Source: Skermanella aerolata KACC 11604 (GTDB taxonomy: Bacteria; Pseudomonadota; Alphaproteobacteria; Azospirillales; Azospirillaceae). Taken from it: a DNA stretch of 64,000 bases. This document shows positions 25,643 through 34,067 of the stretch, piece by piece. Both the position numbers and the translations under genes were made by a program. How positions within the stretch are numbered: the first letter of the stretch is position 1; each line of letters begins with the position of its first letter. The notes below the pieces were generated by a model. That model was not told the origin of the DNA, searched no databases, and saw only the letters and a list, made by a program, of their open reading frames with translations. The stretch spans positions 124,001 through 188,000 of the forward strand of contig NZ_AVFK01000003.1 in NCBI RefSeq assembly GCF_000936425.1. The letters are read 5' to 3'.

Positions 25643-26922
25643 CTATCGGTTTCATGCTCAGCGGCCTGTTCGCCCTGGTCCTGCTCAACGTTCCGATCGC
25701 CGTGGCCCTCGGCCTCGTCGCGATGACGGCTATCGTGCTGATGCAGGGCATCGACATGCTGCCCAACGTCGCTCTCGTCATGTTCGACGGATCGACCAAT
25801 TTCCCGCTGCTGGCGATCCCCCTGTTCATCCTGGCCGGCGCCATCATGAACGCGTCCAGCATCTCGCGCCGGCTGGTGGCCTTCGCCTCCGCGCTGTTCG
25901 GCTTCGTCCGCGGCGGCCTGTCGATGGTGGTGATCGGCGCGTCGATGTTCTTCGCGGAAATCTCCGGCTCCGCCGTCGCCGGCGTCGCCGCACTCGGCAC
26001 GATCCTGATTCCGGCGATGCGGGCGCGAGGATATTCCAAGGAGTTCTCGGCGGCCATCTGCTCCTCGGCGTCCAGCTTAGCGATCATCATCCCGCCGTCG
26101 ATCCCGATGATTCTTTACGCCGTCATGGCCGAGACGTCGGTGGTCAAGATGTTCGTGGCCGGCATCATTCCGGGTATCCTCGGTGCGGTCGGTCTGGCGC
26201 TGACGGCCTATATCATCGCGGTCCGCAAGAACTTCCCGGTGGAGGAACGGTTCAAGGTCAGCCGCGTCTGGTCAACCTTCAAGGACGCCGCCTGGGCCTT
26301 CCTGCTGCCGGTGATCATCCTCGGCGGCATCTTCGGCGGCTTCGTGACGGCAACCGAAGGAGCCGGGCTGGCTGTCGCCACCGCCCTGTTCATCAGCCTG
26401 TTCATCTACCGCGAACTAAACCTGCGCGAACTGCGCAAGGCCTGCATCGACGGCGGCATCCAGACGGCCGTGGTCATGCTGCTGGTCGCAAGTTCCGCCC
26501 TGATCGGCACCTTCCTGACCGAAGCGCAGCTTCCCCAGCAGTTGGCGCGCGGCATCACCTCCCTCACCGACGACAAATACGCGGTGCTGGCCCTGCTGAA
26601 CGTCGCCTTCCTGATCCTCGGCATGTTCCTTCACTCGGCGGCGGCGATCATCCTGGTGGTGCCCATCGTCATGCCGCTGATCCACCAGCTCGGCATCGAT
26701 CCGGTGCATTTCGGTCTGGTGGTCACGCTGAACCTCGCCATCGGCCAGCAGACCCCGCCGGTCGCCAGCGTCCTGATCGCCGCGTGCTCGATCGCCAAGT
26801 CGGACATCTGGGAAACGACCAAGGTCAACCTGGGCTTCATCGGCGTCCTGCTTCTCGTGCTGATGATCTGCACCTATGTACCGGCCCTGTCGCTGGCACT
26901 GGTCAATGTATTCTACGGATGA
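25639..26922 (+). CDS. dctM: TRAP transporter large permease (DctM family)
   Basis: This 427-residue inner-membrane protein has about 12 hydrophobic helices and the DctM hallmarks FPLLAIPLFILAGAIMN, EISGSAVAGVAALGTILIPA and IIPPSIPMILYA. It provides the sodium-coupled transport channel for the acid captured by DctP. It overlaps dctQ by 4 bp and is followed after 23 bp by the CoA-transferase, so import and CoA activation are co-expressed. Confidence 0.92.
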   Translation: MTIGFMLSGLFALVLLNVPIAVALGLVAMTAIVLMQGIDMLPNVALVMFDGSTNFPLLAIPLFILAGAIMNASSISRRLVAFASALFGFVRGGLSMVVIGASMFFAEISGSAVAGVAALGTILIPAMRARGYSKEFSAAICSSASSLAIIIPPSIPMILYAVMAETSVVKMFVAGIIPGILGAVGLALTAYIIAVRKNFPVEERFKVSRVWSTFKDAAWAFLLPVIILGGIFGGFVTATEGAGLAVATALFISLFIYRELNLRELRKACIDGGIQTAVVMLLVASSALIGTFLTEAQLPQQLARGITSLTDDKYAVLALLNVAFLILGMFLHSAAAIILVVPIVMPLIHQLGIDPVHFGLVVTLNLAIGQQTPPVASVLIAACSIAKSDIWETTKVNLGFIGVLLLVLMICTYVPALSLALVNVFYG

Positions 26923-26945
26923 TGGTAAACCGGGGGAAATGACGC

Positions 26946-28163
26946 ATGGTTGAGCAACGCAAACCCGCCGGTTCCGGTCCGCTGGCCGGCATCAAGGTGA
27001 TCGAACTCGCCCACATCATGGCCGGACCCGTCTGCGGCCTGATGCTGGCCGATATGGGCGCTGACGTTATCAAGGTGGAAAAGGTGCCCGGCGGCGACGA
27101 CAGCCGCCGCATGCTGCCGCCGGCCATCGAAGGTGAATCGGCAGCCTTCATGATGATGAACCGCAACAAGCGCGGCATCGCGCTCGACCTGAAGACGGAG
27201 GACGGCAAGGCGGTGCTCCACCGTCTGCTGCGCGACGCTGATGTGGTGATCGAGAACTACCGGCGCGGCACGATGGAGAAGCTGGGCTTCGGCTACGAGG
27301 CGATGCGGGAGATCAATCCCGGCATCATCTATTGCGAGATCTCTGGCTTCGGCCGGACCGGCCCGCTGGCCGACGCGGCCGGCTTCGACCTGATCGCCCA
27401 GGGCATGAGCGGCCTGATGAGCATCACCGGCGAGGGCCACGGCCGCCCGCCGGTCAAGGTCGGAGCGCCTGTGACCGACATCTCCGCCGGACTGCTGGCC
27501 TGCATGGGGGTGATGGCGGCCCTGGTCGAGCGTGGCAAGACGGGGCAGGGCCAGAAGGTCGACACCTCCCTGTTCGAGGCCGGCATCATCCAAACCTATT
27601 GGCAATCGGCGATCCGGCTGGCGACGGGGGTCAGTCCGGGGCCGATGGGCTCCGCCCATCCTCTCAACGCGCCCTATCAGGCCTTCCCAACCGCCGACGG
27701 CTGGATCAATGTCGGGGCCGCCAACCAGTCCAACTGGCTGCGCCTGCTCGACGCCATCGAGGCGCCGGAACTGGCCCAGGAACCCCGCTTCGCCGCCAAT
27801 CCCGGCCGCATGGGCAACCTCGATGAGCTGACCGCCGTGCTCAACGCCATCTTCAAGCGGCGGACCACGGCCGATTGGCTGGCGGTGCTGGAACGCGCCG
27901 GCGTTCCCGCCGGTCCCGTGCTGACCATCGCCGAAATGCACGACCACCCCCAGACCAGGGCGCGCGACATGGTGGTCAAGGTCGAGCATGAGAAGGCTGG
28001 GCCGGTCGAAACGCTGGGCCTGCCGATCAAGTTCTCCCGCACCCCCGGCAGCGTCCGCCGTGGCGCCCCAACCTTCGGCCAGGACAGCCGCGCGCTTCTG
28101 GCCGAACTGGGCTATGGAGAGGAGGAGATCGACCGTCTGGCCGGGTCGGGGGCCATCGGATAG
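26946..28163 (+). CDS. Class III CoA-transferase (CaiB/BaiF family)
   Basis: The 405-residue protein opens with the family motif GIKVIELAHIMAGPVCGLML and MGADVIKVEKVPGGD, followed by NRNKRGIALDLKTEDGK. Class III enzymes move CoA between carboxylic acids in the cytosol. At the position of the family's catalytic Asp the protein reads VDTSLFEAG, so a Glu appears to stand there, a variant seen in many family members. As last gene of the aminotransferase-TRAP operon it probably activates the imported or derived acid, and the crotonase encoded at 17937 could act next. A palindromic repeat starts 5 bp after its stop. Confidence 0.86.
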   Translation: MVEQRKPAGSGPLAGIKVIELAHIMAGPVCGLMLADMGADVIKVEKVPGGDDSRRMLPPAIEGESAAFMMMNRNKRGIALDLKTEDGKAVLHRLLRDADVVIENYRRGTMEKLGFGYEAMREINPGIIYCEISGFGRTGPLADAAGFDLIAQGMSGLMSITGEGHGRPPVKVGAPVTDISAGLLACMGVMAALVERGKTGQGQKVDTSLFEAGIIQTYWQSAIRLATGVSPGPMGSAHPLNAPYQAFPTADGWINVGAANQSNWLRLLDAIEAPELAQEPRFAANPGRMGNLDELTAVLNAIFKRRTTADWLAVLERAGVPAGPVLTIAEMHDHPQTRARDMVVKVEHEKAGPVETLGLPIKFSRTPGSVRRGAPTFGQDSRALLAELGYGEEEIDRLAGSGAIG

Positions 28164-28167
28164 GTTT

Positions 28168-28259
28168 TATACCAGGGGCCGAAGACATCGACCTGTAAGG
28201 ACAGCAAGTGTTGGGCCGTGGCCCAACACTTGCTGAACGCCGGTCAAACTCCTCGGCCC
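28168..28259. repeat. Composite palindromic repeat, copy 2
   Basis: It begins TATACCAGGGGCCGA and shares the blocks GACATCGACCTGT, GTTGGGCCGTGGCCCAAC and GGTCAAACT with copies at 12638 and 40426. The centre (28202-28235) is a perfect 15-bp stem with the four-base loop CGTG. It fills the whole gap between two convergent genes, so it may terminate both transcripts. Confidence 0.72.
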
Positions 28260-28264
28260 GGCCG

Positions 28265-29185
28265 TCACATCAACCCGACCGTCCGGATCGCGACCACCGC
28301 TGCCGAGGTGCGGTTTTCTACGCCCAGCTTGGCATAGATTTGCTCCAGGTGCTTGTTGACCGTCCGGGCGCTCATGCCCAGGATCTCGCTGATGTCGCAG
28401 TTGGATTTGCCGCGCGCGATCCAGAGCAGCACTTCCGACTCGCGCGACGTCAGCGACAGCCTTTCCTTCAGCAAGGCTTCCTCGGCCGAGCCGTGATTGT
28501 TGACCAGCCGCAGCAGGAACTCGTCGGTGCCGGTGCGGCCGACATAGGTGAACTGAAGGTGATGCTCGCCGTCGCCGCTCTTCACCGTGACGCTGTCGCT
28601 GCGTCCCCGCGACGTCAGCCAGGTGCGGATCGCGGGCGGCAGCCGCCCGCCTTGGCCTCCCGACGCATCCATCAGCGGCGCCAGCAGGGTATTGGCCTGG
28701 GGCGTGCACCACAGCACCTCGCCGTCGCCGCTGGCCGCCAGCAGGAAGCGGCCGGTCGCGTCCAGCGCGCTCCGGGCGCTCTGCGCCAGCCGGGCATTGG
28801 TCAGGTGGGCGTGCATCCGGACGATCAGTTCGTCCGGCACGATCGGCTTGGTGACGTAATCGACGCCGCCGGCCTCGAACCCCGCCACGATATGCTCGGT
28901 CTCGCTGAGGCCGGTCATGAAGATGACCGGCACGTGGATCAGGTTCTTCTTCTCCTTGAGACGCTTGCAGGTCTCAAACCCGTCCATCCCGGGCATGATC
29001 GCGTCCATCAGGATCACGTCGGGCGTCACCTCGTCCACCAGCGCCAGCGCCTTGGCGCCCTCCAGCGCCACCAGGACCGTCACCTCCGCTTCCTCCAGCG
29101 CATCGGTCAGCAGACCAAGCGTTTCCGGTGAATCGTCGACGACCAGAACGATGTCGCGCGCCTTAAGGCTGTCCAGCATCACCAT
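28265..29185 (-). CDS. LuxR-type response regulator (receiver, middle domain, HTH)
   Basis: The 306-residue protein has a receiver domain at about 10-125 with phospho-acceptor Asp61 (VILMDAIMPG) and Lys113 (YVTKP). A middle region at about 140-225 resembles a small PAS-like sensor, and a C-terminal LuxR helix-turn-helix carries SLTSRESEVLLWIARGKSN and MSARTVNKHLEQIYAKLGV. It starts inside the end of the permease-fused kinase gene (23-bp overlap), so it is that kinase's cognate regulator. Its expected target is the divergent amide-transport/formamidase operon. Confidence 0.87.
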   Translation of the reverse strand: MVMLDSLKARDIVLVVDDSPETLGLLTDALEEAEVTVLVALEGAKALALVDEVTPDVILMDAIMPGMDGFETCKRLKEKKNLIHVPVIFMTGLSETEHIVAGFEAGGVDYVTKPIVPDELIVRMHAHLTNARLAQSARSALDATGRFLLAASGDGEVLWCTPQANTLLAPLMDASGGQGGRLPPAIRTWLTSRGRSDSVTVKSGDGEHHLQFTYVGRTGTDEFLLRLVNNHGSAEEALLKERLSLTSRESEVLLWIARGKSNCDISEILGMSARTVNKHLEQIYAKLGVENRTSAAVVAIRTVGLM

Positions 29186-32100
29186 CGAGAGCCTCCAGGG
29201 TCCGCATGTAATCGTCGAGCGCCAGATCGTTGACCAGCGCCTTCATATGGCTGGTGAACGGCTCGCACTCCGGGCTTTTGACTTCGATCTCGTCCAGCTT
29301 GGTCTTGATCCCGCGCACATATCCGATCCGGCCGAGCTGGCGCAGGTCGTCCAGATGGGCGCGCTCCGGCACGGCGTCGGCGCCGAATCCGGGGGCGGCC
29401 GCCGCCGCCGGCTCGGCCGGAACGCCGTGGACCCAGTCGAGGTCGAGGACGCTGCGGATGGTTTCCAGCAGCGCCGGGATCGTGATCGGCTTTTCCATAT
29501 AGGCGTCGTAGGAGATCTTGCCGTCGGGACCCGGCACCGGCCGTCCTTCCGCCGCGTTGGCGGAGATCATCACGATCCGTGCCTTCAGGTGCCGCGACAG
29601 CCGCAGCAGGCGCGCGGTCTCGCGTCCGTCGATCCCCGGCATGGAGATGTCGAGCAGGACGAGGTCGGGCCGGACTTCCTCCGCCAAGGCGATGCACGAC
29701 GCCCCGTCCTCCGCCGTGAACACGATGAAGCCCAGCGGCCCCAGGATCTCGATCGCGAGGTCACGGTGCGCCGGATCGTCGTCGGCGATCAGGACGGTCC
29801 GGCGCGGTCCATCGTAGCCGGTGACCGGCTGCGCCACCGGTGCCAGCCGGCTCGGCCGGCGCACTTCCGACAGCAGCAGCTTGACCCGGAACACGCTGCC
29901 CTTGCCGGTGGCGCTGCTGACGGACACCTCGCCGCCCATGATCTCCGTCAGCAGCTTCGTGATGGTGAGCCCCAGTCCCGTTCCCGGCGTCTTGCGAGCG
30001 CCCGCCAGTTGGCCGCGCTCGAACGGCTCGAAGATGCGGCCGATATCGTCGGGCAGGATGCCGATGCCGCTGTCCTCGATCTCGATCTCGGCGACCTGGC
30101 TTCGGTAGCGGATGCGGAGCGCTATGAAGCCGCTCGGCGTGAACTTGATCGCGTTGGACAGCAGGTTGATCAGGATCTGGCGCAGCCGCTTGGCGTCGGT
30201 ATAGACGACCAGCGGCAGCGTATCCGGCCGGTCGAACCGGAAGTCGATGCCCTTGGCCGTCGCCTGGAGCCTGAACATGTCGACGATCTGGTTCAGGAAT
30301 TCGACCAGATGGACTTCGTCCCGGTTCAGCCGCAGGCGGCCTGCCTCGATCTTCGATATGTCCAGCAGCCCTTCGATCAGGCTCGTCAGGTGCTCCGAGC
30401 TTCGCCGGATCACCTTGATCGCGTCGCGCCGGCGCGGCGGAATGGTCGTGTCCGCCTCCAGCAGTTGGGCATAGCCGAAGATCGCGTTGAGCGGCGAGCG
30501 AAGCTCGTGGCTCATGCCGACGACATAGCGGCTCTTGGCGTGGTTGGCCGCCTCCGCGACTTCCTTGGCCTTCTGGAGCTTCGCATCGGTCCGGTCGTGG
30601 GCCTCGATCTCCTGCATCAGCAGGTTGGTCTGGCGCATCGATTCCTCCTGCGCCACCTTGCGGCTCTCCTGGGCCAGCACGAACAGCCATGTCGCGACGC
30701 CGGCGATGATCATCAGGATGAAGAACAGGTTCCAGAAGATCGCCGCGATGGTCTCGCGGTGCGCGTCGTCGTTGAGCACCGCCTGATGGTAGATCACGGT
30801 CAGGATCGCGCCGATGATCGCCCCGAACAGGGTCAGCAGGCTCAGGTAATGGCCAATGCGGGAATTGACCCGGCCGACCATCCGCTCCGGCAGCATCAGC
30901 CGCAGCCAGCCCAGAACCTGCTCCGGCATCCGCGCCTGCGTCTTGCAGACGTCGTGGCAACGCGCATCGAGCGAGCAGCACAGGGAGCAGATGGCGCCCG
31001 AATAGGCCGGGCAGAACGCCATGTCCTCCCGCTCGAACACGTGCTCGCAGATCACGCAGCGGACCGTCGCGGCATCCGGCGTCGCCCCCGCGCCCATCCC
31101 TGACGAAGACCGTGCGATGTAGTAGCGGCCGCCCGTGGCCCAGGCGATCAGCGGGGCCGAGACGAACGGCACGGCGAGCGCCAGGAACGGCGCCAGCGCC
31201 TGGAGCGTGACGCCGAACGCTCCCGTGAAGGCGATGGCCGCCGTCAGCGTCCCCAGCACCATCGAGCCCAGGCCGACCGGGTTGATGTCGTACAGGTGCG
31301 CCCGCTTGAACTCGATATGCGGCGGGCTCAGCCCCAGCGGCTTGTTGATCAGCAGGTCGGCGACGATGGCCCCGACCCACGACACCGCGACGATCGAATA
31401 CAGGCCGAGGATCTGCTCCAGCGCCTTGTAGATCCCGACCGCCATCAGCAGGAACGCGATGGTGACGTTAAAGACCAGCCAGACCACCCGGCCGGGGTGG
31501 CTGTGCGTCAGACGGGAGAAGAAGTTCGACCACGCGATGGAGCCGGCATAGGAATTCGTGACGTTGATCTTGAGCTGCGACACGACGACGAAGACCACCA
31601 TGACGAACAGCGCGACGTCGGCGGACGAGAACATGTAGCCGAATGCGATCAGGTACATCCGCGTCGGCTCCGCCGCGTGTTCGACCGCGACCCCCTGGTT
31701 GACCGCCAGGACAGCCAGGAACGAGCCCGCCGCCAGCTTGATCGCTCCCGGCACGATCCAGCCCGGTCCGGCGGACAGCAGGGACACCCACCAGACCAGC
31801 CGGCGGCCCCTGCGCCGCACCGGCATGAAGCGCAGGAAGTCCACCTGCTCGCCGATCTGGGCGATCAGGGCGAAGATCACGCCCGACGCCGCGCCGAACA
31901 GCAGCAGGTCGAACGAGCCGTCGCGATCTCCCATCGATCCGGTATAGCCGGTCCATTCGCCCAGCCCGTCGGAATGATGGAGTGCTATGAAGACGAAGGG
32001 CAGCACGTGCAGCACCAGCCAGATCGGCTGGGTCCAGAGCTGGAACCGGCTGATGAAGGTAATGCCGTGGGTGACCAGCGGGATCACCGCCAGCGAACTG

Positions 32101-32618
32101 ATCAGGTAGCCGGCGGAAAGCGGGATCCCGAACCCCATCTCCAGCGCCAGCGCCATGATCGCCGCTTCGATCGCGAAGAAGATGAAGGTGAAGGACGCAT
32201 AGATCAGCGACGTGATGGTCGAGCCGATATAGCCGAACCCGGCGCCGCGCGTCAGCAGGTCGATGTCCACCCCGTAGCGGGCGGCGTAGTAGCTGATCGG
32301 CAGGGCGGTGACGAAGATCAGGATGCTGACGGCTATGATGGCCGCCATCGCGTTGGTGAAGCCGTAGTTCAGCGTAACCGTCCCACCGATCGCCTCCAGC
32401 GCCAGGAACGAGATCGCTCCCAGGGCCGTGTTGGCGACGCGCAACGCCGACCAGCGCCGCGCTCCCTTCGCGGTGAAGCGCAGCGCGAAGTCCTCAAGCG
32501 TCTGGTTGGCGACCCACTGATTGTAGGTGCGCCGGACACGGACGATCTTCTGTAGCGGCGCCATCCGTCCCCGATCCGTGGCAGATTGAAGAGCGTCGTT
32601 CACGGTAAACCCGCTCAT
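29163..32618 (-). CDS. Permease-fused hybrid sensor histidine kinase (NCS1-like transporter + Cys cluster + kinase + receiver)
   Basis: With the start at 32618 (32696 is possible) the protein has 1151 residues. Residues about 25-500 form an NCS1-like permease of about 12 helices, with DIDLLTRGAGFGYIGSTITS. A cysteine cluster at 521-559 (CxxC-x11-C-x7-CxxCC-x5-C-x4-C) looks zinc-binding. Two more helices lie at about 592-612 and 626-650. A coiled coil leads to HisKA His704 (GMSHELRSPLNAIFGYAQLL), an ATPase with GTGLGL at 879-884, and a receiver with Asp990 (LVLLDISMPG). The permease part may sense or transport the inducer, as in SLC5-kinase fusions such as CbrA. It is divergent from the amide/urea ABC operon and coupled to the response regulator. 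Confidence 0.88.
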   Translation of the reverse strand: MSGFTVNDALQSATDRGRMAPLQKIVRVRRTYNQWVANQTLEDFALRFTAKGARRWSALRVANTALGAISFLALEAIGGTVTLNYGFTNAMAAIIAVSILIFVTALPISYYAARYGVDIDLLTRGAGFGYIGSTITSLIYASFTFIFFAIEAAIMALALEMGFGIPLSAGYLISSLAVIPLVTHGITFISRFQLWTQPIWLVLHVLPFVFIALHHSDGLGEWTGYTGSMGDRDGSFDLLLFGAASGVIFALIAQIGEQVDFLRFMPVRRRGRRLVWWVSLLSAGPGWIVPGAIKLAAGSFLAVLAVNQGVAVEHAAEPTRMYLIAFGYMFSSADVALFVMVVFVVVSQLKINVTNSYAGSIAWSNFFSRLTHSHPGRVVWLVFNVTIAFLLMAVGIYKALEQILGLYSIVAVSWVGAIVADLLINKPLGLSPPHIEFKRAHLYDINPVGLGSMVLGTLTAAIAFTGAFGVTLQALAPFLALAVPFVSAPLIAWATGGRYYIARSSSGMGAGATPDAATVRCVICEHVFEREDMAFCPAYSGAICSLCCSLDARCHDVCKTQARMPEQVLGWLRLMLPERMVGRVNSRIGHYLSLLTLFGAIIGAILTVIYHQAVLNDDAHRETIAAIFWNLFFILMIIAGVATWLFVLAQESRKVAQEESMRQTNLLMQEIEAHDRTDAKLQKAKEVAEAANHAKSRYVVGMSHELRSPLNAIFGYAQLLEADTTIPPRRRDAIKVIRRSSEHLTSLIEGLLDISKIEAGRLRLNRDEVHLVEFLNQIVDMFRLQATAKGIDFRFDRPDTLPLVVYTDAKRLRQILINLLSNAIKFTPSGFIALRIRYRSQVAEIEIEDSGIGILPDDIGRIFEPFERGQLAGARKTPGTGLGLTITKLLTEIMGGEVSVSSATGKGSVFRVKLLLSEVRRPSRLAPVAQPVTGYDGPRRTVLIADDDPAHRDLAIEILGPLGFIVFTAEDGASCIALAEEVRPDLVLLDISMPGIDGRETARLLRLSRHLKARIVMISANAAEGRPVPGPDGKISYDAYMEKPITIPALLETIRSVLDLDWVHGVPAEPAAAAAPGFGADAVPERAHLDDLRQLGRIGYVRGIKTKLDEIEVKSPECEPFTSHMKALVNDLALDDYMRTLEALDGDAGQP

Positions 32619-32630
32619 GAATACCAGCAT

Positions 32631-32648
32631 ATACGTCAATTGCCGTAT
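32631..32648. promoter_or_regulatory. 18-bp palindrome in the shared kinase / ABC-operon promoter
   Basis: ATACGTCAATTGCCGTAT matches its reverse complement at 16 of 18 positions (ATACGnCAATTGnCGTAT). It lies 13 bp before the kinase start and about 70 bp before the binding-protein start. It is a candidate site for the LuxR-type regulator encoded at 28265. Confidence 0.45.
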
Positions 32649-32718
32649 TGCTGCATCGCGGTATCCCCCGGAACCTTTGCGCCTGCCTGATGCCAATCAA
32701 TATGGACGAGGAGGTTGC

Positions 32719-33978
32719 ATGTCTTCCGATAACCACCAGAACGGTCTACCCTCCGCTCTCCGCCGCAAGCTCCTGATGGGCATGGCGGCACTTCCCGCGG
32801 CGGCCCTGCTGCCCAAGGCGGCATTCGCCCAGGCGCCGGCGACGTCGGCGGTCAACACGACCGGCCTCGCCGTGACCGACACCACCGTCCGGGTCGGCAT
32901 CCTCCATTCCGTCACCGGAACCATGGCGATCAGCGAGACCGGCTCGGTGCAGGCGGAGAAGCTGGCGATCTCGCAGATCAACGAGATGGGCGGCGTGCTC
33001 GGCCGGAAGATCGAGTTCATCCAGGAGGACGGCGCCAGCGACTGGCCGAACTTTGCCGAGAAGGCCAAGAAACTGCTGGTCAACGACAAGGCCGCCGCCG
33101 TCTTCGGCTGCTGGACCTCGGCATCGCGCAAGGCGGTGCTGCCTGTCTTCGAGCAGTATAACGGCATGCTGTATTACCCGACCTTCTACGAAGGCCTGGA
33201 GCAGTCCAAGAACGTGATCTACACGGGGCAGGAAGCGACGCAGCAGATCCTCTCCGGCATCGACTGGGTCGTGAAGGAGAAAAAGGCCAAGAGCTTCTAT
33301 CTGCTCGGCTCCGATTACATCTGGCCGCGCACTTCCAACAAGATCGCCCGCAAGCACATCGAGAAGAACAGCCTCAAGGTCGTCGGCGAGGAGTATTTCC
33401 CGCTGGGCCACACCCAGTTCAACTCGGTCATCAACAAGATCAAGCTGACCAAGCCCGACGTGATCTACGCGATCATCGTCGGCGGCTCCAACGTCGCCTT
33501 CTACAAGCAGATGAAGGCGGCCGGCATCGACTTGTCCAAGCAGACGCTGGTGACGATTTCGGTCACGGAAGACGAGATCCTCGGCATCGGCGGCGAGAAC
33601 ATCGCCGGGGCCTATGCCTGCATGAAGTACTTCCAGTCGCTCGACAACCCCAACAACAAGGACTTCGTCGCCGCCTTCAAGAAGATGTGGGGCGAGAACA
33701 TCGTGATCGGCGACGTGACCCAGGCGGCGTATCTGGGTCCCTGGCTATGGAAGCTGACGGTCGAGAAGGCGGGGAGCTTCGACATCGACAAGGTGGCGGC
33801 GGCCTCCCCCGGCATCGAGTTCGGCAAGGCCCCCGAAGGCTATGTCCGCATCCACGAGAACCATCACCTCTGGAGCAAGACCCGAGTCGGCAAGGCCAAG
33901 CTGGATGGCCAGTACGAGGTGATCTACGAGACGGCCGACCTGATGGAGCCGGACCCGTTCCCCAAGGGCTATCAGTGA
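32719..33978 (+). CDS. urtA: Urea/short-chain amide ABC transporter binding protein (UrtA/FmdD type)
   Basis: The ATG at 32719 is preceded by AGGAGG 4 bases upstream. The 419-residue protein has an N-terminal signal with a hydrophobic stretch MGMAALPAAALLPKAAFAQA. It then has the UrtA/FmdD-type core: VGILHSVTGTMAISETG, FGCWTSASRKAVLPVFEQYN and YPTFYEGLEQSKNVIYTGQ. It binds urea or short amides in the periplasm. Two permease and two ATPase genes follow, then formamidase, so formamide or acetamide is a likely cargo along with urea. No urease gene is in the window. It is probably induced by the divergent permease-kinase/response-regulator pair. Confidence 0.88.
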   Translation: MSSDNHQNGLPSALRRKLLMGMAALPAAALLPKAAFAQAPATSAVNTTGLAVTDTTVRVGILHSVTGTMAISETGSVQAEKLAISQINEMGGVLGRKIEFIQEDGASDWPNFAEKAKKLLVNDKAAAVFGCWTSASRKAVLPVFEQYNGMLYYPTFYEGLEQSKNVIYTGQEATQQILSGIDWVVKEKKAKSFYLLGSDYIWPRTSNKIARKHIEKNSLKVVGEEYFPLGHTQFNSVINKIKLTKPDVIYAIIVGGSNVAFYKQMKAAGIDLSKQTLVTISVTEDEILGIGGENIAGAYACMKYFQSLDNPNNKDFVAAFKKMWGENIVIGDVTQAAYLGPWLWKLTVEKAGSFDIDKVAAASPGIEFGKAPEGYVRIHENHHLWSKTRVGKAKLDGQYEVIYETADLMEPDPFPKGYQ

Positions 33979-33992
33979 TCGAAAACCCGTAG

Positions 33993-34033
33993 GCCGGGCG
34001 GAGCGCCGCGGCGTCCGCGGCGCTCCGCCCGGC
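33993..34033 (+). terminator. Perfect 19-bp GC hairpin between binding-protein and permease genes
   Basis: 33993-34011 and 34015-34033 are exact reverse complements with the three-base loop CGT; the stem is almost all G-C. It lies 15 bp after the binding-protein stop and 35 bp before the permease ATG. As in other ABC operons it could protect or partly terminate the message, so that the binding protein is made in excess over the membrane parts. Confidence 0.6.
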
Positions 34034-34067
34034 AATCGACGGAAGATACCCTCCAGGAGAGCGATCC

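Noticed and set aside
17937-28163. Beta-hydroxyaspartate cycle
   Set aside because: An SgaA-like aminotransferase is present, but no hydroxyaspartate aldolase, dehydratase or imine reductase gene is in the cluster.
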